A stretch of DNA of 64,000 nt from the NCBI RefSeq assembly GCF_011761945.1, contig NZ_JAASQV010000001.1, forward strand, positions 1,364,001-1,428,000. The letters are read 5' to 3'. A program made the translations under genes and the position numbers. This DNA comes from Sphingomonas leidyi. GTDB taxonomy: Bacteria > Pseudomonadota > Alphaproteobacteria > Sphingomonadales > Sphingomonadaceae. Under the pieces are notes generated by a model that was given only the letters and a program-made list of their open reading frames with translations, did not search any database and was not told the DNA's origin. The first letter of the stretch is position 1; each line of letters starts with the position of its first letter. Shown here piece after piece: positions 59,166-64,000 of the stretch.

Positions 59166-59966
59166 TCAGCTTCGTTGCTGGCCGAGCACCTCATAGGCCA
59201 TTACCGCGGTGGCCACGGCGGCGTTCAGGCTGTCCGCCTTGCCGAGCATGGGGATCTTGACCAGCAGGTCGCAGGCCTCGGCCATGAAGCCGGGCATGCC
59301 CTGTGCCTCGTTGCCGGTGAGCAGGAAGGTCGGCGCCTCGTAGCGGGGCGCGCGATAGTCGTGCTCGGTGTCGAGGCTGAGGCCCACCAGCTGGCCGGGG
59401 GCCTTGCGCAGCCAGACCAGGAAATCGCCCCAGCTCGCCCGGGCCACCGGCACGGTGAACAGCGCGCCCATGCTCGCGCGCACGGCCTCCACCGAGAAGG
59501 GGTCGACACAGTCGTCGATCAGGATCAGCCCGCCCGCGCCCACCGCATCGGCGGTGCGCAGGATCGTGCCCATATTGCCCGGATCGCGCAGCCGCTCGGC
59601 GACCAGCCAGATGCCCGACCGGCTCCGGTCGAGATCGGCCAGCGTCACGGCGAAGTCGGGATAGACGCCCACCACCGCGCCGGGATTGTCCTTGCCCGAG
59701 AGCTTGGAGAGGATGTCGGCATTGGTCTCGATCGCCCAGCCGCCCGCGGCCTCGGTGGCGGCGATCAGCGTTCGGACCAGTGCGTGGCCGGCCATGTCCT
59801 TCGAAAAGAACAGATATTGTGGAACGCGCCCGGCCTCGTGCGCTTCGGTGAGGATGCGCAGGCCTTCGGCGAGGAACAGGCCTTCCTCGCGGCGGTGCTT
59901 CTTGTCGCGCAGGTTGCGGACGCGCTTGATGAGGGGATTGGAAAAGGCGGTTATCTCGCGAGGCAT
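59166..59966 (-). CDS. SpoU-family RNA 2'-O-methyltransferase
   Basis: The 266-residue protein has an N-terminal substrate-binding domain (about 1-100, starting ITAFSNPLIKRVRNLRDKK) and a C-terminal SPOUT knot. The three SpoU motifs are RDPGNMGTILRTADAVG, LLTGNEAQGM and IPMLGKADSLNAAVATAV. It methylates a ribose in rRNA or tRNA using SAM; the target cannot be assigned. It is separate from the flanking META gene and PTS genes. Confidence 0.9.
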   Translation of the reverse strand: MPREITAFSNPLIKRVRNLRDKKHRREEGLFLAEGLRILTEAHEAGRVPQYLFFSKDMAGHALVRTLIAATEAAGGWAIETNADILSKLSGKDNPGAVVGVYPDFAVTLADLDRSRSGIWLVAERLRDPGNMGTILRTADAVGAGGLILIDDCVDPFSVEAVRASMGALFTVPVARASWGDFLVWLRKAPGQLVGLSLDTEHDYRAPRYEAPTFLLTGNEAQGMPGFMAEACDLLVKIPMLGKADSLNAAVATAVMAYEVLGQQRS

Positions 59967-59999
59967 CGGCGATGCCCTAATGCCAATTTCCGCCCGAGG

Positions 60000-60272
60000 C
60001 TATTCCTCGTTGAACCGCGCCTCGACCAGCGCGACCAGCGCCTGGACCGCGCCGTCGGCGCCATCCCCCTCGGCGCTGATGGAGATGGTATCGCCCTTGG
60101 CGGCGCCCAGCATCATCAGGTCGAGGATCGACGTGCCGGAAGCGGTGTTGCCGTCCTTCTCGACGGTGAGTTCGACCGGCTGGGCGGTGGCGAGCGTCAC
60201 GAAGGCCATGCTGGCGCGCGCGTGCAGGCCGCGCTTGTTCTCGATCGTGACCATACGGATGCAGCGGTTCAA
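60000..60272 (-). CDS. ptsH: HPr phosphocarrier protein
   Basis: The 90-residue protein is the HPr of a phosphotransferase relay. The phospho-histidine is H17 in NKRGLHARAS, and the regulatory serine region is GTSILDLMMLGA (Ser48). HPr passes phosphate from EI to EIIA. The start is TTG 60272 overlapping the EIIA stop (TTGA). EI and sugar permease genes are absent here, so a regulatory PTS is likely. Confidence 0.93.
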   Translation of the reverse strand: MNRCIRMVTIENKRGLHARASMAFVTLATAQPVELTVEKDGNTASGTSILDLMMLGAAKGDTISISAEGDGADGAVQALVALVEARFNEE

Positions 60273-60676
60273 GCGGCGGCCTCTCCCAGCACTTCGGATG
60301 CGATCGTGATATATTTCCGGCCTGCGTCGCGCGCCGCGGCCACCGCTTCGGTGACCTTCATGGTCTTGCGCGCGCTGCCCAGACGGATCAGCATCGGCAG
60401 GTTGATCCCGGCGATCACTTCGACCCGGCCCGCTTCCATCAGCGAAATGGCGAGGTTCGACGGGGTACCGCCGAACAGGTCGCTCAGCACGATCACGCCC
60501 CGGCCCGAATCGACGCTCTTGATCGCCGCGGCGATATCCGCGCGGCGACCTTCCATATCGTCCTCGGGCCCGATGCAGATCGAGGCGACCTGCTCCTGCT
60601 TGCCCACTACATGCTCCATCGCGACTACGAACTCCTCCGCGAGTCGTCCGTGCGTCACGAGCACCAAACCGATCAT
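60269..60676 (-). CDS. PTS EIIA component, mannose/fructose type
   Basis: The 135-residue protein is a mannose-family EIIA. The phosphorylated histidine is H9 in LVTHGRLAEEF, followed by DLFGGTPSNLAI and GINLPMLIRL. Without EIIB, EIIC or EIID genes here it probably serves regulation, as in other alphaproteobacteria where it is linked to HprK and ChvG/ChvI. It starts one base after the rapZ stop. Confidence 0.92.
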   Translation of the reverse strand: MIGLVLVTHGRLAEEFVVAMEHVVGKQEQVASICIGPEDDMEGRRADIAAAIKSVDSGRGVIVLSDLFGGTPSNLAISLMEAGRVEVIAGINLPMLIRLGSARKTMKVTEAVAAARDAGRKYITIASEVLGEAAA

Positions 60677-60677
60677 C

Positions 60678-61607
60678 TCAAACTCCGCCCCCTGCCGTGG
60701 TCACCGGGGCCCCCTCCAGCGAGTCCTGCGGCGCGGTCTTCGTATCACGATGCGTCACCGTGGGCGAAAAACCCGCGCCGCGCAACCGCGCGGCCATCCG
60801 TTCGGCGACATGCACCGAACGGTGACGGCCTCCGGTGCATCCGAACGCTATCGTAACATACGCCTTTCCCTCGGCCTGGTAGCGCGGGAGCAGCAGGAGC
60901 AGCAGCGACTCGATCTGCGCCATCGCCGCCGGATAGGCCGGGTCGGCCGCGATATAGGCGGCGACCTTGGGATCCTTGCCGGTGCCGGGGCGCAACGCCG
61001 GATCCCAGTGCGGATTACGCAGGAAGCGCATGTCGAACACCAGGTCGGCATCGCGCGGGAGCCCGCGGGCGAAGCCGAACGAGACGACCGAGAGGATCGT
61101 GTCGCTCAGGCCGGCGCCCGAGAAAGTGGTCCGGATCTGCTGGGCGAGTTCGTTGGCGCTGAGATCCGTCGTGTCGATCAGCCGGTTCGCCCAACTCCGG
61201 AGCGGGGTGAGCAGTTCGCGCTCGTGCGCGATGCCGTCCTGTGCAGGGCGATCCTGGGCCATGGGATGGCGGCGGCGCGTCTCCGAGTAGCGCCGCTCCA
61301 GCTCGGCGCCCGAGCATTCGAGGAACAGCGTGCCGACGTCATGGCCGTGCTCCTCGCGCAGCTTCTTGATGCGGCGGACGATGTTCTCCGGATCGAAACC
61401 GCGCGTCTGGGTGCCGATGCCGATGGCGAGCGGCCGATCGTCGTCGGCGTCGCCCGGCGCAGTATCGAGCAGGCGGTTGAGCAGCAGCAGGGGCAGGTTG
61501 TCGACGGTCTCCCAGCCGAGATCCTCGAGCGTGCGCAATACCGTCGACTTGCCGGCGCCGGACATGCCGGTGACGAGCAGGATCTGCTTCGGGCGCTTGC
61601 TCGTCAC
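60678..61607 (-). CDS. rapZ: RNase adapter protein RapZ (YvcJ family)
   Basis: The 309-residue nucleotide-binding protein has the Walker A motif GMSGAGKST at residues 14-22 and the C-terminal signature IAFGCTGGRHRSVHVAE. In enterobacteria RapZ directs RNase E to the GlmZ sRNA; in alphaproteobacteria its role is less defined but it is kept with hprK and the PTS genes. It overlaps the hprK stop by four bases. Confidence 0.93.
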   Translation of the reverse strand: MTSKRPKQILLVTGMSGAGKSTVLRTLEDLGWETVDNLPLLLLNRLLDTAPGDADDDRPLAIGIGTQTRGFDPENIVRRIKKLREEHGHDVGTLFLECSGAELERRYSETRRRHPMAQDRPAQDGIAHERELLTPLRSWANRLIDTTDLSANELAQQIRTTFSGAGLSDTILSVVSFGFARGLPRDADLVFDMRFLRNPHWDPALRPGTGKDPKVAAYIAADPAYPAAMAQIESLLLLLLPRYQAEGKAYVTIAFGCTGGRHRSVHVAERMAARLRGAGFSPTVTHRDTKTAPQDSLEGAPVTTAGGGV

Positions 61608-62029
61608 GCGAACGCCTTCAGCGCATATTCGATCTTGATCGGTGCGGCCGGCTCGCTGGGGGCAAGCGCGATCACGGGCACGTCCACGCCGGCGATGCGC
61701 TGGCTGCGCCGATCCTCGGGCAGGCGCGGCGCCGTGTCGAGCACCACCGCGATCAGCGCCACCGGCACTTCGGCGAGGCAGGGCAGCTCCACCGAGCCGA
61801 TGCCGCGAATCTCGACGCGGCCGGCAGTGCCCGTCGGTGCCGTGCCGAGCAGCTCGGCGCCGCGGCGCACGCAGACGGTGCGGGTATCGGCCACCAGGGT
61901 GGCACCGCGATCCAGCAGGCGGAGCAGCAGGTCGGTGCGCTGGGCCTCGTCGCGTGCCTCGATCAGCACGCCGCGGCCGCCGATCGCCACGCAGGCGCCC
62001 AGAATCGCTTCCGAGGACAGCTCCGCCAT
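61604..62029 (-). CDS. hprK: HPr kinase/phosphorylase homologue with lost P-loop
   Basis: The 141-residue protein corresponds to the C-terminal domain type of HprK found in alphaproteobacteria, which phosphorylates HPr on serine. The HprK signature VEIRGIG is at residues 72-78. The Walker A stretch that should read GPSGSGKS is ARDEAQRT (about 25-32), with K to R and S to T, while the flanking VLIE and DLLLRLLDRG align without a gap. The following LVADD reads LVADT. ATP binding and kinase activity are therefore doubtful. ATG 62029 overlaps the chvG stop (TGATG), and the stop overlaps rapZ. Confidence 0.8.
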   Translation of the reverse strand: MAELSSEAILGACVAIGGRGVLIEARDEAQRTDLLLRLLDRGATLVADTRTVCVRRGAELLGTAPTGTAGRVEIRGIGSVELPCLAEVPVALIAVVLDTAPRLPEDRRSQRIAGVDVPVIALAPSEPAAPIKIEYALKAFA

Positions 62030-63609
62030 CAATTGCGTCCCGTCAGTGGCAGTCGCACCACGAATCGCGCCCCGCTCAATCGATCCTCCCGCGATTCGAC
62101 TGAAATGCTCCCCTGATGGCCCTCGACGATCGTGCGGGCGATGGCAAGCCCCAGGCCGGAATGCTGGCCGAATGCCTCGTCCTGCGGGCGCACCGAATGA
62201 AAGCGGCGGAAGATGTTCTCGCGTGCCTCTTCGGGTACGCCGGACCCCTCGTCCTCCACCCGGATGGTGAGATAATCCTCGTCGCTCGAAGCCGAGATCG
62301 CGATCAGGCTCCTGGGCGGCGAGAAGGAGATGGCGTTCTCGATCAGGTTCTCGAACACGCGTTCCAGCCGCGCGCCTTCGCCGAGCACCGTGAGCTCGAC
62401 GCCCGGCCCGCGATCGAAGGCGATGCGGATGCCGTTCGGGATGCCGCGCGCTTCGCGCTGGTCGAGCAGCGCCTGGATCATCGCGCCGATATCGACCGGC
62501 TCGAAGGTGGCGCGGCTGAGCTGGGCGTCGAGCCGGGAAGCCTCCGAGATGTCCGTGATCAGCCGGTCCAGGCGGAACACGTCGTCGCGCACGATTTCGA
62601 GCAGCTGGTCGCGATGCTCCTTCTTCTTCACCGCCGCCATGCCGTCCACCGCGGAGCGCAGCGAGGCGAGGGGGTTCTTCAGCTCGTGGGTGACGTCCGC
62701 CGCAAAGGCCTCGGTCGCGTCGATCCGTGCGCGCAGCGCCTGGGTCATGTCGGACAGTGCGCGGGCGAGCAGGCCGATCTCGTCGCTGCGATCGGGCAGG
62801 CGGGGCACCACCACTTCGCGCGCGCGCCCCAGCCGCACCCGGATCGCGGCGCGCGCGAGCAGGCGCAGCGGCCGCACGATCGTGCGCGCCAGGAACAGCG
62901 ACAGCAGGATCGAGAAGACCGAGACGAACAGCAGGACCATGCCCAGGCGGAAGCGCTCGGCCCGCACCGTCTGGGTAATGTCGCGCGCGTTCACCGTGGT
63001 CATCACCACGCCCAGCTCGGTGATCGGCGCGGCGGCGGTGATCACCGGGGTGCGATCGGGCGCGCGCCAGACCGTCGCGGGGGTGCCATGCGCGGAGAGG
63101 GCCGTGCGCACGTCCGGCCAGTCGAGCCCCTGATCCGCCGGGCGCTCGCGATAGAGCGGCGCGCGGTCGGCCCCCGCCACCGTGTCGATCACGGCATCGA
63201 GGAAGCGCGCCGCTTCCAGCCCCCAGGGATCCTTGTCCGGATCGCGCAGCACCACGTTGCGCAGGCCCAGCGCCTTGCTGTCCGAGAGCAGTTTCCCCTT
63301 CTCGTCGAACAGGCGGATGCGCGTGCCCGTGTCGCGCGCCAGGCTGAGCACCAGCAGGTCGCGGCGTTTCGCGTCCTTGGCGGAAGCGAGGGCCTGGGCG
63401 ATCAGCCGCACCTCTCGGCCTGCCTGCTCCACCCGGCTGTCGACGATCCGGCTGCGATAGGAATCGAGATAGGAGAAGCCGCCGCCCAGCAGCGCCAGCG
63501 CGAAGATGTTCACCGCGAGGATGCGCGGCGTCAGGCTGACCCGGTTGGACCATTTGAGCGCGAGGTCGCGCTCGTCCCTATTCGTCCGAGAACCGGTAGC
63601 CCGCGCCAT
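62029..63609 (-). CDS. chvG: Sensor histidine kinase ChvG
   Basis: The 526-residue membrane kinase has an N-terminal helix (about 30-46), a periplasmic sensor domain, a second helix (about 245-265, [18 protein letters not shown]), a HAMP domain and the kinase core. The phospho-histidine is in [16 protein letters not shown]; the ATP-site boxes are [22 protein letters not shown] and [12 protein letters not shown]. ChvG/ChvI senses acidic pH or envelope stress. ATG 63609 overlaps chvI by 32 bases and gives a normal length; starts downstream in frame are lacking. Confidence 0.92.
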   Translation of the reverse strand: MARATGSRTNRDERDLALKWSNRVSLTPRILAVNIFALALLGGGFSYLDSYRSRIVDSRVEQAGREVRLIAQALASAKDAKRRDLLVLSLARDTGTRIRLFDEKGKLLSDSKALGLRNVVLRDPDKDPWGLEAARFLDAVIDTVAGADRAPLYRERPADQGLDWPDVRTALSAHGTPATVWRAPDRTPVITAAAPITELGVVMTTVNARDITQTVRAERFRLGMVLLFVSVFSILLSLFLARTIVRPLRLLARAAIRVRLGRAREVVVPRLPDRSDEIGLLARALSDMTQALRARIDATEAFAADVTHELKNPLASLRSAVDGMAAVKKKEHRDQLLEIVRDDVFRLDRLITDISEASRLDAQLSRATFEPVDIGAMIQALLDQREARGIPNGIRIAFDRGPGVELTVLGEGARLERVFENLIENAISFSPPRSLIAISASSDEDYLTIRVEDEGSGVPEEARENIFRRFHSVRPQDEAFGQHSGLGLAIARTIVEGHQGSISVESREDRLSGARFVVRLPLTGRN

Positions 63610-64000
63610 ATAATGTCTCGATGGCGTCGAACTGCGAATCGACCTGCCGGAACTTGCGGCGCACGCGCTTGATGTGGCTGTCGATGGTGCGGTCATCGAC
63701 ATAGATGTCGTCCTGATAGGCGGCATCCATCAGCTGGTTGCGGGTCTTCACGATGCCCGGGCGCTGCGCCAGCGTCTCCAGGATCAGGAACTCGGTAACG
63801 GTCAGCGTCACGTTGATGCCGTTCCAGGTCACGCGGTGGCGCGCCGGGTCCATGGTGAGCCGGCCGCGCTCCAGCGCCTCGGCGGTCACTTCCTCGCCGC
63901 CCTCGGCGCTCGGCTGCGTGGCCTCGGTACGGCGCAGGATCGCGCGGATCCGCGCGATCAGCAGGCGCTGGCTGAACGGCTTGGCAATATAGTCGTCCGC
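63578..64000 (-). CDS. chvI: Response regulator ChvI, C-terminal part (partial)
   Basis: The gene runs off the window; 140 residues are visible. They begin [20 protein letters not shown], which is the end of the receiver domain, and continue with an OmpR-type winged-helix DNA-binding domain: [35 protein letters not shown] and TLYGAGYRF. The phospho-aspartate lies outside. With ChvG it forms the conserved alphaproteobacterial envelope-stress system. Confidence 0.93.
   Translation of the reverse strand, partial: ADDYIAKPFSQRLLIARIRAILRRTEATQPSAEGGEEVTAEALERGRLTMDPARHRVTWNGINVTLTVTEFLILETLAQRPGIVKTRNQLMDAAYQDDIYVDDRTIDSHIKRVRRKFRQVDSQFDAIETLYGAGYRFSDE

Noticed and set aside
58845..62270. 1141-codon plus-strand frame over the SpoU, PTS and rapZ genes
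   Set aside because: It crosses several well-supported minus-strand genes and shows no recognisable domain.

Overview
The window reads as a chromosomal segment of a GC-rich alphaproteobacterium, most probably a sphingomonad (Sphingomonadales). The evidence is the gene content and order (chvI-chvG-hprK-rapZ-EIIA-HPr, a typical alphaproteobacterial block), the family resemblance of many proteins, short four-base start/stop overlaps between consecutive genes, and a GTTC-N7-GTTC box of the alphaproteobacterial LexA type upstream of rmuC. No phage, integrase, transposase, CRISPR array or rRNA operon was seen; one tRNA gene (Glu, CTC) is present.

Layout. 1-4094 (+): the end of a methylmalonyl-CoA mutase, a secreted protein, bioB, a small membrane protein and pccA form one overlapping chain for propionate use and biotin supply. 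4333-6683 (-): a benzoate-CoA-ligase-like enzyme coupled to a creatininase-family hydrolase. 6887-7618 (+): META/DUF4377 secreted protein. 7658-16624 (-): complete mdtA-mdtB-mdtC-outer-membrane-factor efflux operon. 17127-21442 (+): compact chaperone-usher (spore-coat-U/Csu type) pilus locus. 21492-24915 (-): tRNA-Glu, a DUF952 protein and gyrA. 25085-26454 (+): a PadR repressor coupled to a membrane protein that looks like a divergent SEDS (FtsW/RodA) homologue. 26551-27475 (-): a MraZ-like protein and a small Cys/His protein. 27780-32978 (+): dnaE and an AlkK-type acyl-CoA ligase. 33022-35631 (-): M1 aminopeptidase. 35990-38089 (+): an SGNH esterase fused to a polysaccharide deacetylase behind a LacI-type operator. 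38097-40829: radical SAM protein, VOC protein, YbjN protein, moaB. 40816-43334 (-): lytic transglycosylase and a cysteine-free uracil-DNA-glycosylase-like protein. 43462-53976 (+): ETF-QO, TPR protein, ispE, enoyl-CoA hydratase, N-formylglutamate amidohydrolase, ilvD, lipoprotein, NAD(P)HX repair enzyme, RNA methyltransferase. 54000-55675 (-): truA and fmt. 55798-58387 (+): recR, def and rmuC. 58401-59966 (-): META protein and SpoU methyltransferase. 60000-64000 (-): the ChvI/ChvG two-component system with regulatory PTS genes.

How parts work together. Biotin made through BioB is the cofactor of PccA, whose product feeds the mutase. ETF-QO, enoyl-CoA hydratase and two acyl-CoA ligases fit fatty or aromatic acid oxidation. 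The PTS block has a mannose-type EIIA and HPr but no sugar permease here, so it is probably regulatory; its HPr kinase homologue has lost the P-loop.

Most unusual items: the PadR/SEDS-like pair with a palindromic operator inside its promoter, the HprK with a destroyed Walker A motif, the SGNH-deacetylase fusion with a XylR/LacI-like operator, the LexA box before rmuC, the cysteine-free UDG homologue, and a TPR gene that lacks any standard start codon. Several families of short GC-rich hairpins recur between genes. All calls come from reading the sequence; no database search was run.
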